Of a stretch of DNA of 5,466 nucleotides, positions 1 to 5,085 are shown in pieces (position 1 is the stretch's first letter; every line of letters begins with the position of its first letter). Below the pieces are notes generated by a model, which saw only the letters and a list, made by a program, of their open reading frames with translations, was not told the DNA's origin and made no database searches. A program made the translations under genes and the position numbers. Location of the stretch: the NCBI GenBank assembly GCA_021826655.1, contig JAKAZC010000202.1, positions 1 through 5,466 of the forward strand. Direction: 5' to 3'. The DNA is from Actinomycetes bacterium. GTDB taxonomy: Bacteria; Actinomycetota; Acidimicrobiia; Acidimicrobiales; RAAP-2.

Positions 1-125
1 TCGTCCTCGAACAGGGTTACCAGCGGGCGGGCGGCGACGAGAAGCTCCAGATGTTCGGGCCGATCGTGCTGAAGTCGATGCAGGAGGCGGCCGAGCTGGC
101 CGAGACCACCGATTACGGGCGGTGA
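1..125 (+). CDS. 3' end of an unidentified protein (partial)
   Basis: An open frame enters from the left edge (first full codon at position 3) and ends at TGA 123-125, giving the last 40 residues of a protein. The tail reads VLEQGYQRAGG near the edge and ends ETTDYGR. The stretch LKSMQEAAELAE looks like an amphipathic helix. Third codon positions are almost all G or C, as expected for a real gene in this genome. I do not recognise the family from this fragment and assign no function. The gene is convergent with the ABC permease gene, whose stop lies only 7 bp away, so it is probably not part of the exporter block. Confidence 0.6.
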   Translation, partial: VLEQGYQRAGGDEKLQMFGPIVLKSMQEAAELAETTDYGR

Positions 126-132
126 GCGGTTC

Positions 133-1497
133 TCAGCCGGTCGCACCCCGAGAGCGTGACAACACCTCGCGGAGCTTGACCCGCCCACCGGTGCGCAGGA
201 TCGCCCGCCGGTAGATGCCGGCGGCGACCCGTGCCACGACGACGGTGCACGCGACGGTGACCAGTGCCGATGCGAGGAACTGCCACCAGGTCACCGCCCC
301 GAGGCCCACGAGGACCGGCATGGCGAACGGTGCGGTCGGCGGCAGGTAGGCCAGCACCCGGAAGAGCGGGGAGACCGATCCCGAGCTCGCCGCCGTGAGC
401 GCCATGATGTAGCCGAAGATGATCGGGAGGTTCAGGGGGAGGGCCAGGGTCTGAATCTGGTCCTGGCGCTCCGCCAGGGAGCCGGCGGCGGCGTACACCC
501 AGCAGTAGAAGACGTAGCCGAGCACCAGCCACGCCAGCGTGCTCACGAGCACCAGGGGCGCGGTGCCGTGCAGGAGGTCCGAGCCGACGGCCTCGGCCAG
601 CACGAGGGCGAAGACCACGATGAGGGAGGCCTGGGCGAACGCCACCAGCCCGATGCCGACCACCTTGCCGGTGAGCAGCCGGATCGGGCGCACGGCGGCA
701 AGAAGCACCTCGATGACCCGGCTCGACTTCTCCTCCATCACGCCGAGGAGGATCCACGTGTTGTACTGCGTGAGCATCAAGAAGACGAGGATGATCCCGA
801 TCACCGACGTCGAGCGTGTCGCCCCCTTGACCGATCCGGGTTGAAGGCTGCGGACGGGAAGTGCCTTGGCGCCGGACAGCGCGGCGGACTGGGCAGCCGA
901 CAGGTGGGCCGACTCGACGGCCTGGGCGATGCCGAGGTTCTTGGAGGCGGCGCGCACGAATTGAGCCGTGGTGGAGGTGTCGGTCACCTCGATCGGCTTC
1001 CTCACGACGAGCTCCCGGCCGTCGACGACGGCGAGGTCGACGGTCCCCGAGCGAAGGGCGCGCTCGGCCGAGCCCTGGCCGGGCTCCGGCACGAAGTGCA
1101 CGCCGGCACCGACGCTGCGGCCGGCGGCCGTCACGGCCGCCCGGGCGGGAGCCGAAAGGGTCCCGACCACCCCGACCCGTTGGGGGGGGCGCGGGCCGCC
1201 GGTGAGCGTGGGGACGACCACCGCGGCCGCGACCGCCACGAGGATGAGCAGCGTCCCGATCCGGAAGACCCGTCCCCGAACCCGCTCTCGCACCTCGCGG
1301 GCTGCCACCAGTCCCACGTCACCCGACAAGGGTCCCCATCCGACGAGCGCTCGCCACCTGCCGAGCACGCGGCTCTCGCCCGGCTCGCCCGGCTCGCCCG
1401 GCGCGCCCTGCTCGTCCGGCGCGCGTCCCCTTCGCCGCCACCAGAAGCGGAGCGCGGCGGCCACGGCCGCCACGGCCAGGATCGGGTACACCTTCAT
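133..1497 (-). CDS. ABC-2 type exporter permease (NatB-like)
   Basis: This is the membrane subunit of an ABC exporter, 454 residues, with the topology of the NatB/ABC-2 family. A conserved VGLVAAREVRERVRGRVFRIG block (residues 61-81) leads into a first core membrane helix (about 80-98). A large extracytoplasmic domain follows (about 100-228). A membrane half (about 230-430) has five or so hydrophobic helices, with the family loop VMEEKSSRVIEVLLAAVRP (residues 253-271) after the second core helix. The ATG at 1497-1495 overlaps the ATPase stop as ATGA, which supports this start and implies translational coupling. Oddly, the core is preceded by an extra hydrophobic segment (residues 4-20), a basic RRRGR patch and a collagen-like GAPGEPGEPGES linker (31-42). 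A downstream GTG (Val61) would give the more usual length. The substrate cannot be read from the sequence; NatB-type exporters are known for sodium or drug/peptide export. Confidence 0.85.
   Translation of the reverse strand: MKVYPILAVAAVAAALRFWWRRRGRAPDEQGAPGEPGEPGESRVLGRWRALVGWGPLSGDVGLVAAREVRERVRGRVFRIGTLLILVAVAAAVVVPTLTGGPRPPQRVGVVGTLSAPARAAVTAAGRSVGAGVHFVPEPGQGSAERALRSGTVDLAVVDGRELVVRKPIEVTDTSTTAQFVRAASKNLGIAQAVESAHLSAAQSAALSGAKALPVRSLQPGSVKGATRSTSVIGIILVFLMLTQYNTWILLGVMEEKSSRVIEVLLAAVRPIRLLTGKVVGIGLVAFAQASLIVVFALVLAEAVGSDLLHGTAPLVLVSTLAWLVLGYVFYCWVYAAAGSLAERQDQIQTLALPLNLPIIFGYIMALTAASSGSVSPLFRVLAYLPPTAPFAMPVLVGLGAVTWWQFLASALVTVACTVVVARVAAGIYRRAILRTGGRVKLREVLSRSRGATG
1375..1401 (-). repeat. 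Triple 9-bp tandem repeat in the permease gene
   Basis: Three perfect copies of ctcgcccgg (plus-strand reading) lie head to tail, followed by a degenerate fourth copy (cgcgccctg). On the coding strand they encode Pro-Gly-Glu three times (residues 33-41 of the permease). The 9-bp unit keeps the frame, so gain or loss of a copy would only lengthen or shorten this linker. Confidence 0.85.
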
Positions 1498-2390
1498 CCG
1501 AGCGCCTCACGGAACACCTCGGAGAGGCGGCGCCGCTCGAACACGAACTCGGCCACCCGACCCGCAGCCATGGCGGCCCGGAGCACCGCTTCGCTGTCGA
1601 CCGACCGGTCGAGCACCAGCCGGGCCTGGCCGCCGTCGATCTGCGAGATGGTGACGCCGGGGATGCCGCGAGCCCACGAGGCGTCCCGGTCGCCCTCCAC
1701 CCGCACCACCAGGCGGCGCGGACCGCTGGCGGCGAGGTCGTCCACCTTGCCCGACACGACCAGGCGACCGTGGTCGATGATCGTGACCGACTCGCAGAGA
1801 TCCTCCACCAGGTCGAGCTGGTGGCTCGAGAACAGCACGCAGCAACCCGACCGGGCCCGCTCCACGAGCACGCCGCCGATCGCGTCGATCCCCGGTGGGT
1901 CCAAGCCGGCGAGCGGTTCGTCGAGGACCAGCAACTCGGGACCGTGCAGCAGCGCGGCGGCCAGCTGCACCCGTTGCTGGTTCCCGTGCGAAAGGACCTC
2001 CACCTTGCTGGTCGCCCGGTCGGCGATCCCGAGACGCTCCAGCCAGTCCGTCGCCGCGGCCCGGGCGTCGGCGGCGCTCATCCCGTGCAGCCGACCCAGG
2101 TACTCGAGCTGCTCGCCGACGGGCATGGTCGGGTACAGGCCGCGCTCCTCGGGCATGTACCCGAAGCGGCGCCGCTCGGCCGGCCCGACCGGTTCACCGT
2201 TCCACCTGACCATCCCCGCATCGAGGTCGGTGAGTCCGAAGACGGCCCGCATCGCCGTGGTCTTGCCGGCCCCGTTCGGTCCAAGGAAGCCCACGACCTG
2301 CCCGGCGGGCACGGTGAAGGACAGGTCGTCGAGGGCGGTGAGCTCCCCGAAGCGACGGCGGAGGCCGTCGAGCTCGAGCAGGCCGCCCAC
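1494..2390 (-). CDS. ABC exporter ATP-binding protein (NatA-like)
   Basis: This is the cytoplasmic ATPase that energises the overlapping permease, 298 residues from the chosen GTG at 2390. Walker A is GPNGAGKT (residues 37-44). The Q-loop region is GYMPEERGLYP, with Glu81 where glutamine is usual. The signature is LSHGNQQRV (133-141), Walker B is LLVLDEP (153-159), the D-loop is AGLDP and the H-loop is His190 in FSSH. The tail RRLSEVFREAL is typical of NatA/CcmA-type ATPases that pair with ABC-2 permeases. The frame is open to an ATG at 2564, but that start would overlap the MFS gene by 125 bp and add a low-complexity Arg/Pro/Ser stretch unlike any ABC N-terminus. GTG 2390 places LLELDGLRRRFG directly at the N-terminus, as the family requires. 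It has only a weak Shine-Dalgarno (GACGAG). The gap to the MFS stop is 49 bp with no terminator, so the genes are probably one operon. Confidence 0.88.
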   Translation of the reverse strand: MGGLLELDGLRRRFGELTALDDLSFTVPAGQVVGFLGPNGAGKTTAMRAVFGLTDLDAGMVRWNGEPVGPAERRRFGYMPEERGLYPTMPVGEQLEYLGRLHGMSAADARAAATDWLERLGIADRATSKVEVLSHGNQQRVQLAAALLHGPELLVLDEPLAGLDPPGIDAIGGVLVERARSGCCVLFSSHQLDLVEDLCESVTIIDHGRLVVSGKVDDLAASGPRRLVVRVEGDRDASWARGIPGVTISQIDGGQARLVLDRSVDSEAVLRAAMAAGRVAEFVFERRRLSEVFREALG

Positions 2391-2439
2391 CTCGTCATAG
2401 TAGAGCGGCGGTGGTCGGCTGCCGTGTCTACGTGACCCG

Positions 2440-3918
2440 CTACTCGGCGGTGAGCACCGGATCGGAGTTGAGCTCGGCCTTACCGCGCAGCGCGGCGAGG
2501 ACCATCGCCACCACCGCGATGACGCCGAGGAAGGCGGCCGAGGCCTCGAACCCCCTGGTGACAAGGGGCGCCGGGGCGTGCTCGGACCCCGCGACGATCC
2601 CGAAGACCAGGCTGGTGAAAGCCAGGCCCATGGCCGTCCCCAGGCCTCGGCTCATGTTGAGGACCCCGCTGGCCACCCCGGCGTGCGCCTTGGGGGCAGC
2701 GCCCATGATGGCCGCGTTGTTGGGAGGGGTGAACATGCCGAGCCCGACGCCGAGGAACGCGAGCTCGACGATGATGACCGCGAGCGAGCTGTGCGCGGCG
2801 ACCATGGCGCCCATCATGAGGGCCGCGAGCGCCATGCCGGCGACGGTGAGGGGACGAGCGCCGAGCCTCTCGGCGGCGCGGCCGGCGAACGGGGCGGTGA
2901 GGCCGATGGCGAGTGGCATGACGCCGAGGGCGAGGCCGCTCCGCCCCGGGCTCAGGTGCAATGCCCGTTCCAGATAGAAGGGGACCACGAACAAGGTGCC
3001 GAACAGCACCAGGTAGGAGAAGAGCCCGCTGGTGATGCCCGCGGCGAACGGGATCCGCTTGAAGAGGTCGAGATCGAGCATCGGCGAGTCAGCCCGCCGC
3101 TCCCTGCGGACGAAGGCGATGCCCAGCACCAGCGCTGCCGCGAAGAGCCCGAGGATGGTCGGCGAGGTCCATCCGGCCTTGTCGCCGAACGACACCGCCG
3201 ACAGCACGGCCGCGACGGTGGGGAAGAAGAGGGCGAGCCCGAGCCAGTCGAAGGAGACCCTCGGTTGGAGGTGCCGGCTGCGAGGCACGAGGAACCAGGC
3301 CATGATCGTCCCGACGATCCCGACCGGGACGTTCACGAAGAAGATCAGGCGCCAGCCGCCGAGGGCGATCAGCAAGCCACCGATGGTCGGTCCGAGCGCG
3401 AGGCCGAGCGCCTGGGCGGCCCCCTGGATCCCGATGCCCCGGCCCAGCTTCTCCCTCGGGAGCGCCAACACGATGATGGCCACGCTGTTGGCCTGCAGCA
3501 TGGCCGCGCCGAGGCCCTGAAGGACCCGGAAGCCGTCGAGGGCCGGCAGGCTCGGGGCGAGCCCGCACAGTGCGGAGGCCACGATGAAGACGAGGAAGCC
3601 GTACATGTAGAGGAGCTTGCGGCCGACCATGTCGGCCATGCGCCCGACGCCGGTCACCAGGCCCACGAGCACCAGCAGGTAGGACAGGCCCACCCAGGTG
3701 ACGGCGCCGATGCTGGCGTGGAAGCTCCGCTGCAGTGTGGGGAAGGCCACCGTGACGATGCTCGCGTCGAGCTGGTTCATGAACGCCCCGATGCACACCG
3801 TGGCGACCACCAGCCAGTAGGCGTTGGGCCGACCGGCGACCGCGGCAGGCCGGCGGGGCTCCACGAGGATCCGGCGCCAGCCGGTCCTGGGCACGCCGTC
3901 GACGGCGGGGACGGTCAC
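2440..3918 (-). CDS. MFS exporter, DHA2 (14-TMS, EmrB/QacA type)
   Basis: This is a predicted proton-driven drug or metabolite exporter of the inner membrane, 492 residues from GTG 3918, the usual size for 14-helix DHA2 transporters. Family motifs are in order. NQLDASIVTVAFPTLQ in helix 1 (residues 48-63) is the D1 motif, GRMADMVGRK (92-101) is motif A in the loop between helices 2 and 3, and GPTIGGLLIALGGWRLIFF (176-194) is motif C, the antiporter signature. FVNVPVG follows, and the NMSRGLGTAMG segment (421-431) lies before the last helices. The frame stays open to ATG 4131, but that is upstream of the likely promoter and inside the gntR gene, so I reject it. GTG 3918 overlaps the stop of a leader ORF as GTGA and lacks its own Shine-Dalgarno; GTG 3936 is the next alternative. 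It is the first gene of the exporter block and diverges from the GntR gene, its probable regulator. The substrate is unknown. Confidence 0.88.
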   Translation of the reverse strand: MTVPAVDGVPRTGWRRILVEPRRPAAVAGRPNAYWLVVATVCIGAFMNQLDASIVTVAFPTLQRSFHASIGAVTWVGLSYLLVLVGLVTGVGRMADMVGRKLLYMYGFLVFIVASALCGLAPSLPALDGFRVLQGLGAAMLQANSVAIIVLALPREKLGRGIGIQGAAQALGLALGPTIGGLLIALGGWRLIFFVNVPVGIVGTIMAWFLVPRSRHLQPRVSFDWLGLALFFPTVAAVLSAVSFGDKAGWTSPTILGLFAAALVLGIAFVRRERRADSPMLDLDLFKRIPFAAGITSGLFSYLVLFGTLFVVPFYLERALHLSPGRSGLALGVMPLAIGLTAPFAGRAAERLGARPLTVAGMALAALMMGAMVAAHSSLAVIIVELAFLGVGLGMFTPPNNAAIMGAAPKAHAGVASGVLNMSRGLGTAMGLAFTSLVFGIVAGSEHAPAPLVTRGFEASAAFLGVIAVVAMVLAALRGKAELNSDPVLTAE

Positions 3919-4007
3919 GCGATCGGGGAAAGGCACCGCGTCGCGCCTGCGGACGGTGGGACCACGGGGGTGGGCATACCGGTCGCGCCGACCTGACCGT
4001 TGACCAC
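3915..4007 (-). CDS. 30-residue leader ORF coupled to the MFS gene
   Basis: A 30-codon frame starts at GTG 4007, five bases after a GAGGAGG Shine-Dalgarno (4019-4013), the strongest in the window. It ends at TGA 3917-3915, which overlaps the MFS start codon (GTG 3918-3916) as GTGA. The peptide begins VVNGQVGATGMPTP and ends RCLSPIA; I see no known motif. G or C occupies 25 of 30 third codon positions here, against about 20 of 30 in the MFS frame across the same bases, which favours real translation. It lies just downstream of the inferred promoter and operator. It could be a leader peptide that sets exporter translation by coupling. Alternatively, it could be the true MFS N-terminus separated by a one-base frameshift or sequencing error. 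Confidence 0.45.
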   Translation of the reverse strand: MVNGQVGATGMPTPVVPPSAGATRCLSPIA

Positions 4008-4012
4008 TGGCG

Positions 4013-4019
4013 CCTCCTC
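4013..4019 (-). promoter_or_regulatory. Ribosome binding site of the leader ORF
   Basis: GAGGAGG on the minus strand closely matches the anti-Shine-Dalgarno complement and sits 5 bases before GTG 4007. The next starts in the MFS frame (GTG 3936 and GTG 3918) have no purine-rich site, so ribosomes for the exporter most likely load here. Confidence 0.6.
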
Positions 4020-4027
4020 GGGTGTGC

Positions 4028-4062
4028 TTGCCCCCGCGCTCGAATGTAGGTACATTTATACT
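4028..4062 (+). promoter_or_regulatory. Candidate promoter of the GntR gene
   Basis: A -35-like TTGCCC (4028-4033) is followed after 17 bases by a -10-like TACATT (4051-4056), four of six matches to the consensus in each. A better -10-like TATACT (4057-4062) overlaps it immediately downstream but has no properly spaced -35. Either gives a start near 4063-4069 and a leader of about 50 bases to the TTG start. The dyad at 4043-4056 covers the -10 region, a geometry that suits autorepression. Confidence 0.4.
4043..4056. promoter_or_regulatory. Predicted GntR-family operator
   Basis: AATGTA and TACATT form a perfect inverted repeat around a central GG. The core GTAGGTAC has the GT-N4-AC layout known from GntR-family operators (for example TGGT-N4-ACCA of FadR and GT-rich HutC sites). 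It is in the only clearly AT-rich patch of the window and between divergent genes, one of which encodes a GntR protein. It overlaps the -10 region of the plus-strand candidate promoter and the -10 to start region of the minus-strand one. Binding by the neighbouring protein is inferred. Confidence 0.65.
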
Positions 4063-4083
4063 CAACGGTCGGAGGGTGTGCAA
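4055..4083 (-). promoter_or_regulatory. Candidate promoter of the exporter operon
   Basis: On the minus strand TTGCAC (4083-4078) and TATAAA (4060-4055) are separated by 17 bases. The -10 matches the consensus in five of six positions, the -35 in about three. Transcription would start near 4048, inside the operator dyad and about 30 bases before the leader-ORF Shine-Dalgarno. This rules out the longer MFS start at 4131. Confidence 0.5.
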
Positions 4084-4101
4084 ACGGCCGGGATGCCGAT
4101 C

Positions 4102-4109
4102 GGGGAGGA
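4102..4109 (+). promoter_or_regulatory. Ribosome binding site deciding the TTG start of gntR
   Basis: GGGGAGGA ends 9 bases before TTG 4119. No ATG or GTG occurs in that frame between the upstream in-frame TAG (4047-4049) and the TTG, so this site with the TTG is the only sensible start. The ATG at 4093 is in another frame, which ends at about 4197. Confidence 0.55.
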
Positions 4110-4118
4110 CCGGAGCGG

Positions 4119-4958
4119 TTGGACCCAGCACCAGGACGGCTTCCGCTCGACCGGGACAGCCCCACGCCCCTGTGGGCGCTGCGGCACGGCGATCTGAGGG
4201 CCCGCCTCGACAGCGGCGAGTTCACGGACGAGTTTCCCGGCGAGATGGCGCTGGTGGCCGAGTACGGGGTCAGCCGGAACACGGTCCGCGAGGCGCTACG
4301 CCGGCTGCGGGCGGACGGGCTGGTCGTCGCCGGGCGGGGACGGCGATCGAGGCTCGCGGTCCAGACCGAGATCGTGCAGCCGCTCGGCGCGCTCTACAGC
4401 CTCTTCGCGTCGGTCGAGGCATCCGGGCTCGAACAACGCAGCGTCGTGCGGTGCCTCGAGCTGCGGACCGATCACGAGGCCGCCCGACACCTCGTCCTGG
4501 CCCCGGACGCACCGCTCGTCTACCTCGAACGGCTTCGCCTGGCGGCGGGCGAGCCCCTCGCCGTGGACAGGGTGTGGGTGGAGGCCGAGCTCGGTACGCC
4601 CCTCCTCGGGACCGATTTCTCGCACACCGGCTTCTACGACGAGCTGCTTCGCCGGGTCGGCATCCACGTGACCGGGGGCCGCGAGCAGATTCGCGCCCTC
4701 GTGCCACCCGAAGCCGACCGCGCCCTCCTCCACCTTGGTCCGAGCGAAGCTGCCTTCTCGATCGACCGGGTCGGTTGCGCGCGGGGGGAGCCGATCGAAT
4801 GGCGTCGAACCCTCGTGAGGGGCGACCGGTTCAATCTGACCGCGGAATTCTCGACCCGGGCCGGCTACCAGCTCGAGGTGTCCGACATAGCGGCACCCCT
4901 TGCAGGCGGAGCTCGTCGCGGGGCCGGCCCCCGACCGGGGGCCGAGAAGCGGTCCTGA
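4119..4958 (+). CDS. GntR/HutC-family transcriptional repressor with UTRA domain
   Basis: This 279-residue protein is a predicted ligand-responsive DNA-binding repressor. The N-terminal winged helix-turn-helix (about residues 16-80) has the family pattern: TPLWALRHGDLRARLDSGEF, then FPGEMALVAEYGVSRNTVREALRRL, with SRNTVREAL (52-60) as the recognition helix, and the wing DGLVVAGRGRRS. The rest (about 90-255) fits a UTRA effector domain of the HutC subfamily: VYLERLRLAAGEPLAVDRVWV, then TGFYDELLRR, and FSIDRVGCARGEPIEWRRTLVRGDRFNLTAEF near the end. The start is TTG. The tail (about 260-279) is Gly/Arg-rich and probably disordered. It diverges from the MFS-ABC block and shares the dyad at 4043-4056 with it, so it most likely represses both itself and the exporters until an effector binds. 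The effector cannot be deduced from sequence. Confidence 0.9.
   Translation: MDPAPGRLPLDRDSPTPLWALRHGDLRARLDSGEFTDEFPGEMALVAEYGVSRNTVREALRRLRADGLVVAGRGRRSRLAVQTEIVQPLGALYSLFASVEASGLEQRSVVRCLELRTDHEAARHLVLAPDAPLVYLERLRLAAGEPLAVDRVWVEAELGTPLLGTDFSHTGFYDELLRRVGIHVTGGREQIRALVPPEADRALLHLGPSEAAFSIDRVGCARGEPIEWRRTLVRGDRFNLTAEFSTRAGYQLEVSDIAAPLAGGARRGAGPRPGAEKRS
4925..4944 (+). repeat. 8-bp perfect hairpin in the gntR 3' end
   Basis: CGGCCCCC and GGGGGCCG form a perfect all-GC stem with a 4-base loop (GACC), inside the last codons of the GntR gene (the Gly/Arg/Pro tail). A 10-bp part (ccgaccgggg, 4931-4940) recurs at 4968-4977 after the stop. It may contribute to termination or mRNA 3' protection, or simply reflect GC-rich coding sequence. 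Confidence 0.45.
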
Positions 4959-4965
4959 GGAAGGG

Positions 4966-4990
4966 GGCCGACCGGGGATCCCGACTGGCC
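4966..4990 (+). terminator. Possible imperfect terminator hairpin after gntR
   Basis: Just after the gntR stop, GGCC at 4966-4969 can pair with GGCC at 4987-4990, and CGGG with CCCG closer in around a GAT loop, with two mismatches between the segments. No U-tract follows. High-GC bacteria often use hairpins without a U-tract, so this is a weak candidate only. It lies in the 127-bp space between the convergent gntR and aminopeptidase genes, which holds no other recognisable feature. Confidence 0.25.
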
Positions 4991-5085
4991 GGAGCGAACC
5001 GTGTCGAGCAGGCCGGCGAAGGGTGCGTAGTGGACCGACTGCATCGCCTCGCTGGGGCGCTGAAGGCGGGGCCGGGGTTGCCGAT

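Larger units (their letters stand above)
3995..4070. repeat. 9-bp inverted repeat spanning the divergent promoters
   Basis: GACCGTTGA (3995-4003) and its exact complement TCAACGGTC (4062-4070) flank the operator region with 58 bases between the arms. The left arm lies just inside the leader ORF; the right arm lies next to the plus-strand -10. It could be a second protein-binding pair or chance. Confidence 0.35.

Noticed and set aside
1375..1410. Tandem repeats as a CRISPR or minisatellite
   Set aside because: The 9-bp units are directly adjacent with no spacers, in frame, and encode a Pro-Gly-Glu linker; a coding microrepeat explains them.
568..2400. 610-codon plus-strand open frame antisense to the permease and ATPase genes
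   Set aside because: The translation is low complexity (Arg, Ser, Pro, His, Asp, Gly) with no family motifs. It is a by-product of the high-GC codon bias of the genes on the other strand, which have clear motifs.
2578..3996. 472-codon plus-strand open frame antisense to the MFS gene
   Set aside because: The translation is rich in Asp, Glu, His, Gly and Arg without recognisable domains; it mirrors the hydrophobic codons of the MFS gene.
3919..4131. MFS gene starting at ATG 4131
   Set aside because: It would place the start upstream of the candidate promoter and operator and inside the gntR coding region, and would add a long non-conserved Arg/Pro-rich N-terminus.
3089..4282. 397-codon minus-strand frame overlapping the MFS gene
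   Set aside because: It is out of frame with the motif-bearing MFS protein, Arg/Pro-rich, and extends into the gntR gene; a shadow frame.
5045..5068. CGCCT/AGGCG inverted repeat as a terminator for the aminopeptidase gene
   Set aside because: Only 5 bp of stem with a 14-base poorly pairing loop and no U-tract on either strand.
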